This document shows, one piece after another, positions 1 to 11,762 of a stretch of DNA of 64,000 nucleotides. A program made the translations under genes and the position numbers. The DNA comes from Lamellibrachia columna (Eukaryota > Annelida > Polychaeta > Sabellida > Siboglinidae). How positions within the stretch are numbered: position 1 is the first letter of the stretch; each line of letters opens with the position of its first letter. A model generated the notes under the pieces. It was given only the letters and a program-made list of their open reading frames with translations. It was not told the DNA's origin and ran no database searches. The DNA is taken from NCBI GenBank assembly GCA_963662155.1, contig OY759269.1, positions 13,912,642 to 13,976,641 on the forward strand. The letters run 5' to 3'.

Positions 1-388
1 GGCGGGCGGGCGGGCGGGCGGGCGGGCGGGCGGGCGGGCGGGCGGGCGGGCGGGCGGGCGGGCGGGCGGGCGGGCGGGCGGGCGGGCGGGCGGGCGGGCG
101 GGCGGGCGGGCGGGCGGGCGGGCGGGCGGGCGGGCGGGCGGGCGGGCGGGCGGGCGGGCGGGCGGGCGGGCGGGCGGGCGGGCGGGCGGGCGGGCGGGCG
201 GGCGGGCGGGCGGGCGGGCGGGCGGGCGGGCGGGCGGGCGGGCGGGCGGGCGGGCGGGCGGGCGGGCGGGCGGGCGGGCGGGCGGGCGGGCGGGCGGGCG
301 GGCGGGCGGGCGGGCGGGCGGGCGGGCGGGCGGGCGGGCGGGCGGGCGGGCGGGCGGGCGGGCGGGCGGGCGGGCGGGCGGGCGGGCG
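1..388. repeat. (GGGC)n tetranucleotide microsatellite
   Basis: About 97 uninterrupted GGGC/GCCC units run from the window edge, so the array probably extends further left. Runs of three G every four bases can form G-quadruplexes on this strand. The absence of any variant over 388 bases suggests a young expansion or an assembly artefact. Confidence 0.97.
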
Positions 389-987
389 TGTCAGTCATCA
401 GGGATGTCTGAGTCAGCCCATATTGACGCTGAAAATAACATCGTACTTCTAAGTTCAATATATGTCATATTCAACACAGACATTGGATAACTTCATAACA
501 CATGGTCAATTAATACATATATTTGACACAAAAAATCTATTTATGATAAAATGTCTATCTTGTGCTGTAACCTTACGAGTCAAAAACAATATGGTAGCAA
601 AATAAAAAAATGGTGGAAAAAATCAATGCACCTACAGACAATAAGACTTCACTACCTTCACTTCCTTCACTACCAGATACAATTACAATTTGAAAGCTCA
701 CTGAAATGATGTTAAGTACAACCTGGGTAGCCTTAACAAAATTATGTCTGAACACAGACAGAAACTAGGGCTTCAACAGTGGTTTGAATGCGTCTCTCGC
801 AAATGATGTGAAGTTCAGTCGCTCTGTCACGGATCATGTGCGGCCATTGACAGACTGAACCACGGCGCGGGGGCCTCTCTCCTGAGAAAGTTGGAGACAA
901 ACAAGGATCCCTTAAGTTAAGGTGGGAAAGTTGCCAAAGCTACAAGACAGATGCATCATAAATAACACATCACAGGACGTACATGTA
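389..987. other. intergenic, no gene recognised
   Basis: AT-rich sequence without a convincing coding region. The first 50 bases (TCAGTCATCAGGGATGTCTGAG...CAGCCCA) loosely resemble 7195-7235, which also follows a GGGC-rich stretch, so the two may be copies of one repeat. Confidence 0.4.
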
Positions 988-1056
988 TATAGTTATGAAG
1001 AACGCCCAAAAGAATGTGGTTTAACAACTCTAGACACAAGGAGGTTAAAGGGAACA
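988..1056 (+). mobile_element. non-LTR retrotransposon fragment (near RT C-terminus)
   Basis: The frame from 988 reads SYEERPKECGLTTLDTRRLKG. The same conserved block occurs on the minus strand near 10,560-10,605 ([20 protein letters not shown]), where it leads directly into the RT C-terminal block FKILNGYE. Only this short piece remains here. Confidence 0.7.
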
Positions 1057-1305
1057 ACGACAAGGAACTAGCTAAAAAAATTATTTTTCTATGTGTACAC
1101 AAAGTTTAATATTGTACGTACTACATGCTAAAATATAAAAAAATATATAAACATTTATTTATAGGTAAAATTAGATGTTTAATGCGTCTAACTCTGCATG
1201 AAAGTGCACTTCCATCGTGTGTTGGTGTCGTCCGTGTCTATTGCTTGAACAAACGTTGTGCACATATCGGATTCACTGAGGTAAACAACCCTAGTGTTAA
1301 ATGAC

Positions 1306-1531
1306 CGGCGTGAACGGCGTGAACGGCGTGTACGGCGTGAACGGCGTGAACGGCGTGTACGGCGTGAACGGCGTGTACGGCGTGAACGGCGTGAACGGCG
1401 TGTACGGCGTGTACGGCGTGAACGGCGTGAACGGCGTGTACGGCGTGAACGGCGTGTACGGCGTGAACGGCGTGTACGGCGTGAACGGCGTGAACGACGT
1501 GTACGGCGTGAACGGCGTGTACGGCGTGTAT
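1306..1531 (+). repeat. 9-bp minisatellite (GTGAACGGC / GTGTACGGC)
   Basis: About 25 copies of a 9-bp unit alternate between GTGAACGGC and GTGTACGGC, with one GAACGAC variant. Nine is a multiple of three, so several frames stay open: GVN/GVY and RRERRV-type on plus, TPFTPY on minus. These are products of the period and are not evidence for a protein. Confidence 0.95.
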
Positions 1532-1544
1532 GCCAAATAAAACA

Positions 1545-1911
1545 TATTATTATTCTTATTATATTATCGCTCGTTGTGTTTCTAGCATTGTGTACCGAAT
1601 TGGCGCCAACAGTCGGAAAACCTCAGTACGGTCTGTCACACTCGGACACCCGCCTGAATCGGTATCTCCACGGAAACATGGAGAGCACGAATCGGGTGCT
1701 TTCAGACGAGTGCGTCAAAAAAGCTAATGGTCGCGTCTGCCGAACCATACAAAAGCGAGCCGTGCGGAACACATCGTCTAGTGGAGGGGGTCATGCGGTC
1801 CTTCTCACCGCTGTGCTGTGCCTCCACGTCGGCCTACTGCTGGCGTCGGTGTTGTTGATGGGTGGCATTGAGCCAAACACTGGCCCGTCACACCATCAAC
1901 GAATGCCATAG
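1545..1911 (+). mobile_element. 5' part of a non-LTR retrotransposon with a 2A-like motif
   Basis: After the minisatellite an open frame runs to a stop at 1909-1911. Near its end is a hydrophobic stretch of leucines, then MGGIEPNTGP. This resembles the hydrophobic segment plus D(V/I)ExNPGP 2A-like signal known at the N-terminus of many CR1/L2-type non-LTR ORFs, but the core is degenerate (NTGP for NPGP, G for D). An endonuclease-like fragment follows at 2181. An ordinary chance ORF remains possible. Confidence 0.5.
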
Positions 1912-2004
1912 CGCCGAACAATGACGCTAGGCCCACCTGTGTTCATTGCAACAAGACAACTGACGAATCAATTACATTAATTGCTGTCAGTGCTCGACGC
2001 ACAG

Positions 2005-2146
2005 CAGCGACAACCGTCAGCCGCCCCCGCACGCGAAGCGATTCACGAACATAGCGACAACCGTCAGCCGCCCCCGTACGCGAAGCGATTCACGAACATA
2101 GCGACAACCGTCAGCCGCCCCCGTACGCGAAGCGATTCACGAACAG
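2005..2146 (+). repeat. 47-bp tandem repeat, three copies
   Basis: The unit starts CGACAACCGTCAGCCGCCCC and ends GCGATTCACGAACATAG. It occurs three times with one C/T difference. A 47-bp period shifts the frame in each copy and breaks the reading frame between the 2A-like and endonuclease parts of the retroelement. Confidence 0.9.
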
Positions 2147-2180
2147 AGCGAATCACACATCCGACCATTTGGACACTGTT

Positions 2181-2535
2181 CTAAATGAATGCAAAGTTTA
2201 TTATGCCAATGTAAACAGTATGCGCAACAAAACGATTGCACTCGAAATGTTCCTTAGCGCCTCTGAATATGCGATAATATCATTTGTTGAAACATATCAA
2301 TCCTGTTGCGATACATCACCGAAATGTTTAGTCGGATCCAATGGTACCTATGATCTATTTCGTTGTGATAGAAATAATCGTACTGGAGGAGGTGTGGCCG
2401 TCTTCTGTAAACACGATTTAAACCCCGTCCGTGTATGTCTTTCTGAAAACCTCAGCAGAGTTGAAGCCGTATGTATAAACCTTAAGATTGCCACATGTAT
2501 TCGAATTTTTTGTTTACCGCCCACCAAATTGCACT
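2181..2535 (+). mobile_element. APE-type endonuclease fragment of a non-LTR retrotransposon
   Basis: The frame encodes YYANVNSMRNK, FVETYQS, YDLFRCDRNNRTGGGVAVF and SRVEAVCINL. This is the typical order of a retrotransposon apurinic endonuclease domain: N-V-R/N-S near the start, an E-T-W/Y catalytic motif, R-x-D-R-x-x-x-x-GGGVA, then the V-E-x-x-x-I strand. It stops about 120 residues in, so the catalytic C-terminal half and the RT are missing. The element is dead. Confidence 0.75.
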
Positions 2536-2821
2536 AACCTTTATAACGAGTGCATGTGCTGTTAACGGTACGGTGAATGAATGGAAAGTCCCAGTCTCGT
2601 ACACTTCCTTATCATCAGTGACGTCACGTCAAAGCTAGCCGATAAGCGCGGGAAAGATATGCATAATCGAGGCAGGCCGGTAGAACAGAGTATTATTTGG
2701 AATTATTAATTAACGGAATTCTAATGAATTTTTGGTGTTGTGGAAATATACTACAAGATGTAATATAATGATTTCAAGTAATCGTTGCTGTTATTCCCTT
2801 TAAGCGGAAATCAAATTGATT

Positions 2822-3160
2822 TTTAAGATATTGAACGGTTATGAAAATATTGATAGAAATATTTTGTTCTCACTCAAGAAAGATAGTAGAACAAGAGGAC
2901 TTGAGGTAACATTAGTAAACGATCAGCGTAGATTCGATATCAGGAAGTACTCGTTCTCAAAGAGGACAACAATTGACAGGAACAAGTGATATACAGATTG
3001 TGTAACTGTTAGCAGCATAATTATGTTTAAAAACAAGGTTGACATATATCTCAGGAGGGCGGGTTACACATAGATAAAAAATGTTGGACTCTCGATAAGC
3101 CAATGGCTGCTTTGTCCACTTGCCATTAGGGCCTTTGCCTTGTTAAATCTTGTTAAATAT
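2822..3160 (+). mobile_element. non-LTR retrotransposon RT C-terminus and 3' UTR
   Basis: Reading from 2822 gives [36 protein letters not shown] and then a stop at 2987. A further in-frame remnant encodes MFKNKVDIYLRRAGYT. This is the conserved tail of CR1/Jockey-like reverse transcriptases. The following 3' UTR (GTTGGACTCTCGATAAGCCA) is shared with the minus-strand copy near 10,220-10,250, so both belong to one family. Confidence 0.8.
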
Positions 3161-4465
3161 GGTTATATATGTAGATGAACAATTTGAAGGCAGCTACTAT
3201 ACAACGACACTTTGACAATCATACATGCAGCAAAATAGTGCTGGGCAGCAACTGCTGATTGAATGACAGAAATATGCTCGATAAAAGAATATTGCAAGTG
3301 TTTGCCACACAAATTTAAGACACCACATAAGCTGCTCTGAAACGCACACTGAAACGGTGTGTGAATCGTGGTCATGCCCAGTGGCTCATCCGTACTTTCT
3401 ACAAGAACAGTCCACCAATGGCAATGACCACCATGCATGACAAATAAGCTTAGCATGTCTTGTGTGAATCAACAACAAAATAAACAACTAAGAACAGAAC
3501 AGAACAGAACAGAACAGAACAGAACGCAGAACATGGCTTAAGACCATTACCCCCCCCCACACTGGATGAGATTCAACAGGAATTTCACACCTTTGAACAC
3601 AACACAATACAACAAAATGGATATCACGTGACCCGTTGGACAACGTGTTTGATTCTACCAACTCGGTAAAACAGCGCAATATTTCTGTTGACATGCTCAA
3701 TAAATAATAACTATGAAAGTATGATAACATGTGAACACTGGAACAAGTATTTTTAATTGGTTATTTTTTTTACAAAAACGGAAATTAATTATGTAAAATA
3801 TTAAAAAATTCGGATTTAACTAATATAATTAATATGTTATGTACTATTAATATTGTTACTTATAAATAAAAGATATGTTATGCAATATAACCACTACATC
3901 ATAATCTTGTTCATTCATACATTAATTGGTTAATTCATTAACGATAATTAGTTGATTATAAAATTAAACATAACTTAACGCTTACAATCTGTACACAATG
4001 AGTATACAATCTGTCAAGTTTTATGGCACTATGTTTATGAGCTGTGAATAGAAACAGTTTCTAACTGTCTATAAAAGTGCCAGTTTTGGTGTCGTTTGCT
4101 CCTAGCAAAGCATCATAGACATAGTCATAGAACCTGTCCAACAAATATGCCACATTCATAGGTACTCAAATGACCATAACTTCACTTCTACAAGATTTAT
4201 TTTAAATCAAAAAGCCTGTATCACTGTATTAAAACAACTATATAATGGTATATATGACAGAAGGGACCTCCCTAACGCCTAGTAAAAAAAGAAACTAGTT
4301 TTTATCCGAACTTTTTTAGGAAAGAGGGAGGCTCTTATTATTTACTATTTATGTTTTTTGCTATTTTTTTCGAAGATGGTTGCCATGTCTTAGACGCTCC
4401 CTGTGGCTGATTTAAAGACACGCTGTAGTTTTTCTAATGCATGGAACATGCCAGTGATATGTATT
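3161..4465. other. intergenic, no gene recognised
   Basis: AT-rich sequence with a short (AGAAC)n tract at about 3489-3525 and an AT-rich core at 3750-3980. The open frames here are short and lack codon-usage or splice support. Confidence 0.4.
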
Positions 4466-5136
4466 CAGGCCTTGACATTAAGCTTGTGTACCTAGTGGCC
4501 CGTCGGGCCAGTAGATGTTAAAAGTTACTTGCCCCCAAAAAAGTTACTGGCCCGGCATTTTTTTTATTGATTAAAAAACTATTTTTTGCATTACATTGCA
4601 TTACAAGTCGAAGGATGCAAGTTTGGCCGTTATTTATTTTGCCGTTGGTAATTTACTGTCATGCTTTCAGTCAACTAGTATTCCGTATGACAGACAATGC
4701 TGCTGCAGGAATCGTTTGACAATCATAATTATGCCCTTTGTCGAAGCCGCAGGCGCAGCAGGTTTCTTTTTGAGAACGACGGGTGATGCCAACTCGTGCG
4801 TATCGAGTTACAGCTACTTATAGTCGAAAATACGCAGGGTCCTGGGAATGTATGTTAGGCGCTGTCGTAGCATCTAGTTGACAGTCCGTGAACCAGTCGG
4901 TTTATATGAAATCGGTACGTCGAAGGCGTATCGCGATAGCCGATACGTATCGAAGAAAATGCTGCGATATACCGATATTATACTGGTAACACGGCGCAAC
5001 CCTAGTAAAATATAATTCACAAAAAGTCCGCACACGTTGCCTGTAGCGACGTCATGCAGAATTTTTTGTGAGGCTCGTACATATCAAAACAAGATGGCAA
5101 CTCTACGAAGCGACAACACAAACATGTCGAGGCCTG
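4466..5136 (+). mobile_element. non-autonomous DNA transposon (hAT-like MITE), copy 1
   Basis: The ends are inverted: CAGGCCTTGACAT at the left and ATGTCGAGGCCTG at the right. An inverted copy lies at 12795-13633 and shares both the 'ggcc..actggccc' subterminal motifs and the internal segment around 4680-4800. A nested region at 4915-5005 (GATACGTATCG, CGATATTATACTGGTAACA) resembles another hAT-type end. No transposase frame is seen. The superfamily is inferred from the style of the termini. Confidence 0.65.
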
Positions 5137-7504
5137 ACTGTATTGCTATAAAGCCTGTCATTCCATTTGTAAATTAACAAATACAATACTTTTTAGCGGG
5201 AATGACAAATAAGTACAAACATTTACGTCAGTGGAATATGGCCTACACGTGTTACACCAGAAAACTACTTAAATTGACTAGAAGCAAATAAGAAGCAAAC
5301 ACAATGTTGAATGTATAATTTATTAATGTTTTGTGTAGGTTTCGCAATGGTTTCATTTTTCTGTATCACAGGCACGTAACTGAACGGCATTTGCCCTTGG
5401 TATACTGATTGAGACTGGTGTTATGTAAATGAGTCTCCATAAAGACTGTATAAAGCAAGGGACTGTAGCTTGTGTTTTATACTCTGTATAAGGCATACAC
5501 AACCCTACACATTGTATGAGGCATAGCAAGTGAATTGAAAGAATCTAACAGTACTTCGCCTGGCAAGTTTTAGACAGAGATTTCTTCACAGAATCAAGAA
5601 ACGTTTTAAAATAATTTTCTTAATAATAGTAAATAATAATAATAAGGAGGACGGCGGCCAAAAAAAGAAGCGGGTGGGGAAGAGAAATTAGTTTATTTTT
5701 TTACTAAGCATAATGGATAAACAAATAGACAAATGAAAGAAATACACAAGAAGCAGACAGTAGTACTGACTCTTTAATTATAATGCCAATGATTGTAATA
5801 ATTAATTGCATTTTCTCACCTTCATCCTAAAAACACTGTGGCTGGGATGTGGACAGATGTGGATAAGTCGATGCTCAGTACTGACAGTAGCACACCATCG
5901 TCCGTTGTCAATTGTTACCAGCTCTGTACCACAGTAGTCTGCAACGTTATTATAGCACGGCCACAGGCACAAGGAGTGACTGCAATTGAAATGGGGAGAT
6001 TGTGAAACGTGTATTCATGGAACATGCTATTCTGTGGACACGCCGTCGCCAATCCCAGTTTCAAACTGAAAAAGTCACGACCATGATATCTATGTAACCA
6101 CTGTAGGTATTGCGTGCAATGTAAACAATGGGCGCACCCGTGTCTCGCGACCATCGCTGTCACGGATCATGACACTGCCTTCACCACCTTTCATATAACG
6201 TAAGCAATGCGTGCACCCGTGCCTCGTGTTCTCACGACCATCCCTGTCACCACCACATAGTTACTGTATACAATGTAAACAAAGGGGTCAATGCGTGCGC
6301 TCGTGCCTCGTTCCCGTGCCCGTGGTCACGATTATCGCTGTCGCCGACGGCGCTGTCACGACGCACGGGAGTCACGGCCACGACACTGGTTTCACCACCA
6401 ATACTGGGGAAATTAACACGAATGAACATTTATTTGGCCCACCCACGTCCTTGTTTGCATAAGTTTGTCAAAAACATGCATCTCCCATTACATGACAAGT
6501 TTATGCTTTTTAAAAATAGCTGCAACATGGCGTTCTGGCTTTAGCGCCATTTCCATGCTTGCGGGCCTATTCATGGATACGTTGCAGATCAAACGTTCTG
6601 AAATGCGGGGATGAACCCGGGCCGGATAGTACCAAAGAATCTTATTTACAGAGTATGAATACATTCCAGGGCTTTAGACACAATTACTATGATGTAATGG
6701 TCACTGCTTCAAAACAACAAATAAAGCGAGCCACACATTTGCAACCCTTGCTCGGCGTCCACATCTTCTAAAGTTGCTAAATTCCCGTATATAGTGCACC
6801 CTTGGTATATATTAACTTTCGTTTTTCTTTGCCTTTGTATTCAATCATTTTCTAAGCATATTTTATTTTTGACTGGCTGTTGACGTCAGGCACCGCCCAA
6901 ATCCCAGCTTAGCTGTGATTACCTGTATAGAGATTCAAATATCAAGTAGATAAACGTTTAGAAGTAAGCATTTAAATCCGTAATATCACGAAGGAGCGTG
7001 AAATGGTCGTGTATTAACATGAAGGTTCTTATAATAATGTTGTACAACAGGCGGGCGGCGGGCGGGCGCGCGTGTGTGTGTTTTTATGTGTACAATTTTA
7101 TGTGTGTATGCTTTTGTAAGTTTATCCGCGTGTATTTGTGTGCGGCGTGTGTGTATCAGTCATATGTATTTGTGTGCGTGTGCGGCGTGTGTGTATCAGT
7201 CATATGTGTCTGTGCCAGCCCATGTTGAGGCTACACATTGACAGCAGAAATTATGAGAACATTGCTGTTAAACGGATGATTGTTGTGCCTCAGTGAACGC
7301 TGCATTCGCCCGCCAGGTTTTCCACGAAATCAACCCGAAAGTAGGTGAGACCACATAAATGTTTGCCACCAGACTTAGGAAGGCAGCAAGTAACTGTAGT
7401 TACGGGGCTGAGACTGATAATAACATTCGAGATGCCATCCTATGGTAATGCCCCTCCAGCTACATCAAGCGAAGATTAATGGAGGAAGGGGAAGGTTTAA
7501 CAAC
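5137..7504. other. intergenic, no gene recognised
   Basis: No coding exon is supported. Three degenerate copies of a segment 'caatgtaaac..ggg..cgtgc/ggcgc..cgtg(t/c)ctcg' lie at about 6110-6320, making a decayed minisatellite. A GC/GT-rich low-complexity stretch (gcgggcggcgggcgcgcgtgtgtg) lies at 7050-7215. Confidence 0.4.
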
Positions 7505-7712
7505 GGCACGAACACTTACCCCGGCAGCCCCAGGGTGAACACTTACCCTGGCAGCCCAGGATGAACATTTACCCTGGCAGCCCAGGGTGAACACTTACCC
7601 TGGCAGCCCAGGGTGAACACTTACCCTGGCAGCCCAGGGTGAACACTTACCCTGGCAGCCCAGGGTGAACACTTACCCTGATAGCCCAGGGTGAACACTT
7701 ACCATGGCAGCT
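7505..7712. repeat. 26-bp minisatellite
   Basis: Seven to eight copies of GGCAGCCCAGGGTGAACACTTACCCT lie head to tail with scattered substitutions. Each unit contains an inverted pair, CAGGGT and ACCCTG, separated by eight bases, so single strands can form a series of small hairpins. Confidence 0.93.
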
Positions 7713-7719
7713 CAGAAAT

Positions 7720-9090
7720 ATGAGCAGAATAACCACGAGAAATGTAGAAAAAAGAGGACGACGGGTACGCGACAAATTTAGTAGTAGCAGGATGCTCTTC
7801 GTTAGCTCTATTAGTGCTGATGGTCAAGAAGACACATCAGGCGACCAGTCAGATAGAGGTACACATAAATACGCATTCCGGATCGGTATAAACAGTGTGA
7901 ACACTGATGATTTACTCGTACTTGAGGAGGGTGGTGTCAAGTTACAAGTGTTAGCCGACTCAGGTGTCAAGTTGAGGAGGGTGGTGTCAAGTTACAAGTG
8001 TTAGCCGACTCAGGTGTCAAGTTGAGGAGGGTGGTGTCAAGTTACAAGTGTTAGCCGACTCAGGTGCATATAGCAACATCTTCGATGAACATTCATGAGA
8101 AACACGCAAAGCCAAGATCAAATGTACGTCTAGGGTTGTACCACAAAACAAGCGCGTATATTCGTAAGCTTCGGAAAATCCGCTGGACATAAAAGGGACA
8201 TTCGAATGTGAAGTCAAAGCTGGAAAAGGCAGAATATATGGTGGTGAGAGGCCAAGGTGTACCACTGTTGGGTAAACAGACAGCAAGAAAACTTGGAGTG
8301 TTGAAAGTGGCCATAGATGTAGCCGCCGTGTCTACCTATGCAGAACAATTCCACCAGGAATTCCCAGAGGTTTTCACTGGCCTGGGAAAATTAAAGAACA
8401 CACAAACAACACTCCACGTTGATCCTAGTTTCCCGCCAGTACCTCAACCGCTCCGCAGAACCCCGCGAGCGAGTAGAGGAAAAACTAAAACAGTTAGTTG
8501 AGTTGGATATCATCGAACCAGTGGCAGGACCACGTGTCAACCCGGCAGTAGTTACGCCAAAACGTGACGGTGACATAAGACTTTGTATTGACATGCGCAG
8601 AGCAAATGAGGCCATAGATCGAGAACGCCACCCGATTCCCACGGTAGATGAAGTGTTACGAGGCCTGGATGGATAAAGGTGTTCTCAGAGCTAGACCTAA
8701 ACATGGGCTACCACCAGCTAGAGCTGGATCCTGAGTCCCGCGAAATAACGACATAAGCTACGCACTCAGGTTTGTACCGTTACAAGAGACTGTTATTTGG
8801 CGTAAACTCGGCAAGTGAAGTCTTCCAACACAAAATCGCATCCGCGTCGGAAGGCACTGAGGGAGCCACTAACATATCCGACAACATTTTGTACACGCGT
8901 CAGACAGGACGACAAATGATAGGCGACAGCGTCAGGAGCTGGACAGGATAAAAGCTGTGAACTTGACCCTGAACTAGGCAAAGTGCCCATCGTGTCCCAC
9001 AAGGGACATTTCGGCATAGTAGGGACCAAACAAGCATTGAGGGATAAGGTACGATGGCCTGGCATAGACAAGGCTGTGGAAAGTTCCCGA
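7720..9090 (+). mobile_element. decayed Gypsy-type LTR retrotransposon pol region
   Basis: A frame from 7720 ends in LQVLADSG, a retropepsin-like D-S-G site. A reverse transcriptase block follows at 8440-8676, with EKLKQLVELDIIEPVAGP, PAVVTPKRDGDIRLCIDMR and HPIPTVDEVL. An integrase zinc-binding block lies at 8995-9085 (VSHKGHFGIVGTKQAL, LRDKVRWPGID, the H-x-x-H...W-P-G pattern). Many stops and frameshifts separate them, the catalytic YxDD region is eroded and RNase H is absent. No LTRs were found. The element is non-functional. Confidence 0.8.
7931..8063 (+). repeat. 50-bp tandem duplication over the protease motif
   Basis: A 50-bp segment containing GTGTTAGCCGACTCAGGTGT is present nearly three times in a row (two full copies and one partial). 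The protease-like LADSG motif is thereby reiterated and the frame broken. The copies are nearly identical, so the duplication post-dates element death. Confidence 0.9.
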
Positions 9091-9369
9091 GGAGTGCGTT
9101 CCACCAGATGATCGTGCGTGGGAAGAAGGAGTTGTTGTACACCTGGATGCGAGCTGGGATGATTTGATATTTGTTTGGGTGGTTTAATATATTGGACTGT
9201 TCGGGAGCATTGGGGCGAGGTAGCGATTGCCATTGATGGCAATCTGCTAGGGATCCTATACATCAAGTGGAGGCAAGAGAGTTGTCTTCTCTCGGGAGTG
9301 TCCAGTGAAGGCTGTTGATCATGTAGTGGACACACTCTCCCGTTGACCGTAGTTGTTAGAAAATCTGGC

Positions 9370-9900
9370 CGCACGGCGCTGGATGTTTTCATTTTTAGTT
9401 ACCTCCTTCCTGGTGTGTGGGTTCCATACGGTACAACAATATTCTAAGTGTGGGTGGACTAGTGAAATGTAGGTTTGTTGTCGTAGCTTCTGGGATGTTC
9501 CTCTAAGATTGTGTCTGATTAGTCCCAGCATTTTGTTGGCGCGAGCTGTGATGCCGTTGTGTGATTTATGTGATTTTGCCATGACATGGTGTTGGACATG
9601 GTCACGCCTAGATATGGGTATTGTGACACCACGGAAAGCGTACTTCCTCCTAGATGGTAGTCGGTATTGATCGTATTGCGACAGAGGGTGTGGCATTTGT
9701 TGATGTTAAATTTTATTTGCCACAAGTTGGACCATTTGTGAAGTCTGTCCAGGTCTTCCTGGAGTGCTAGGTTATCGGCCGCGCTGGAGATAACTTGTGC
9801 TGGTAACTTGACTCTGACTCCGTGATCAATGAATTCGTGGCACTCAAAGCCGGAAATATTACGCTCCAAGAGAACATACAGGAATTCCCGCGCTGGGAAC
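9370..9900 (-). mobile_element. Jockey/CR1-like non-LTR retrotransposon RT fragment
   Basis: On the minus strand the frames encode QEDLDRLHKWSNLWQIKFN, YPYLGVTMSNTMSWQNHIN and, after a frame change, GLIRHNLRGTSQKLRQQTY, HPHLEYCCTVWNPHT and QRRAARF. This is the thumb/C-terminal part of a non-LTR reverse transcriptase. The YADD palm motif is missing and at least one frameshift is present. It faces the decayed Gypsy element, so it is an independent insertion. Confidence 0.8.
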
Positions 9901-10610
9901 GGGCGTAATATTCTCGGTCTCGTTATGCTATCGTCGTCACTGTGGTCGCCGTGTCAGTCGCGGGTGAGTTCGTAGTGAATAGTGAAGTTATGTTATGTTG
10001 AAGTTTATTACTCAGTCATTTGTTAGCTGATCAAAGTTGGAGATTTTTGTTGGAAGTCTTTTGTTTGAGGTTTTTGTTGGTTTTTATTTGAGGTATTATG
10101 AATTTCGGGTTGAAATGTGGCTGCGCTGAACAATTATCAATATCTTGATTGCTATTGTGACTTAACAAGATTGAACAAGATTGCCATCCAAGGCAACGGC
10201 CCAGATGACAAATTGACAAGGACGTAATTGGCTTATCGAGAGTCCAACAATATTCCATTTATGTGCAACCCGCCCCTCTGAGATATTTGGCAATTTTGTT
10301 TTTAATTATTTTCACGCATCTAGCATTTACACAATTTGTGGATAATTTGTTCCATTCCATTTATTGCCCTTTTTGAGAATGAGTACTTTCTGCTATCCAA
10401 TCTACACTGATCTTTCACTAATGTTGCCTCGTTTCCTTTAAGTCTACTATCTTCTTATGTGAGAAAAATATATCTATTAATACTTTCATACCCATTCAAT
10501 ATCTTAAAAACTTCAATTAGATCCCATTTTAACCGCCTTGTTTCAATGGTTGTTAAACCGCATTCTTTTAGGAGTTCTTCATAACTAAGGTCTCTCACTC
10601 TCACTCTTTC

Positions 10611-10924
<314 letters not shown>

Positions 10925-10926
<2 letters not shown>

Positions 10927-11140
10927 TAAAGGTAAAGGTACGTTCTTATATAGCGCGGTATCCGGTCCATAGGACTGCTCAAAGCGCTTTACACTTCACC
11001 CCCTGGCAGACCTGTTCATTCCAAGGCCATCTCAACTTCTTTCGGAAGTATTCAGCCACGCTGCAATTGCTGCACGAAGGCTATTTGTTCACATATCCAC
11101 CACTGTCTGTATTGCCAGGTACTCATTTATACAGCTGAGT
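10925..11140 (-). mobile_element. tRNA-derived SINE, 3' part
   Basis: Shares AGGTACGTTCTTATATAGCG, GCTCAAAGCGCTTTACA and CACATATCCACCACTG with other copies in the window. The tRNA-like head visible at 30,175-30,230 is missing here. Orientation is minus because the promoter-like head lies at the high-coordinate end in complete copies. Confidence 0.75.
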
Positions 11141-11146
11141 GAACTG

Positions 11147-11156
11147 TATATATACA

Positions 11157-11224
<68 letters not shown>
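11147..11224. repeat. (TA)n microsatellite
   Basis: An uninterrupted TA tract directly beside the SINE, within the older LINE copy. Confidence 0.95.
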
Positions 11225-11226
<2 letters not shown>

Positions 11227-11498
11227 TTCTTACAGTATTCTAATTGAGGCCTAAATATTACTTTATACAGAGGTATAATTAGCTGTTGTTCCTTATATGT
11301 TATATTTCTTCCAATCCACCCAATAATTTTATTACCATATGAAGCTGTAATGCTACACTGCTCTGACACTTTCATATCAGCGCTTAATGTTACATCTAAG
11401 TCATTTTCTTTTATTGTAGTACTTATAGAACAGTATCTCTCATTTCATAGTTTACTTCCAAATTCTCGTGTCCTGTGATGTTGGAGTAATTACAATGC

Positions 11499-11762
11499 AT
11501 TATACATATTGGCACACTTGTTCCATTATACATATTGGCACACTTGTTCCATTATACATATTGGCACACTTGTTCCATTATACATATTGGCACACTTGTT
11601 CCATTATACATATTGGCACACTTGTTCCATTATACATATTGGCACACTTGTTCCATTATACATATTGGCACACTTGTTCCATTATACATATTGGCACACT
11701 TGTTCCATTATACATATTGGCACACTTGTTCCATTATACATATTGGCACACTTGTTCCATTA
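11499..11762. repeat. 26-bp minisatellite, about ten identical copies
   Basis: TATACATATTGGCACACTTG plus TTCCAT (26 bp) is repeated about ten times with essentially no divergence. The 78-bp three-unit frame cycle keeps all plus frames open and yields a 26-residue repeat (HYTYWHTCSIIHIGTLVPLY...). The uniformity indicates recent expansion. The ORFs are by-products. Confidence 0.96.

Noticed and set aside
7505..7712. CRISPR-like array
   Set aside because: Units are contiguous with no unique spacers, and the sequence is eukaryotic.
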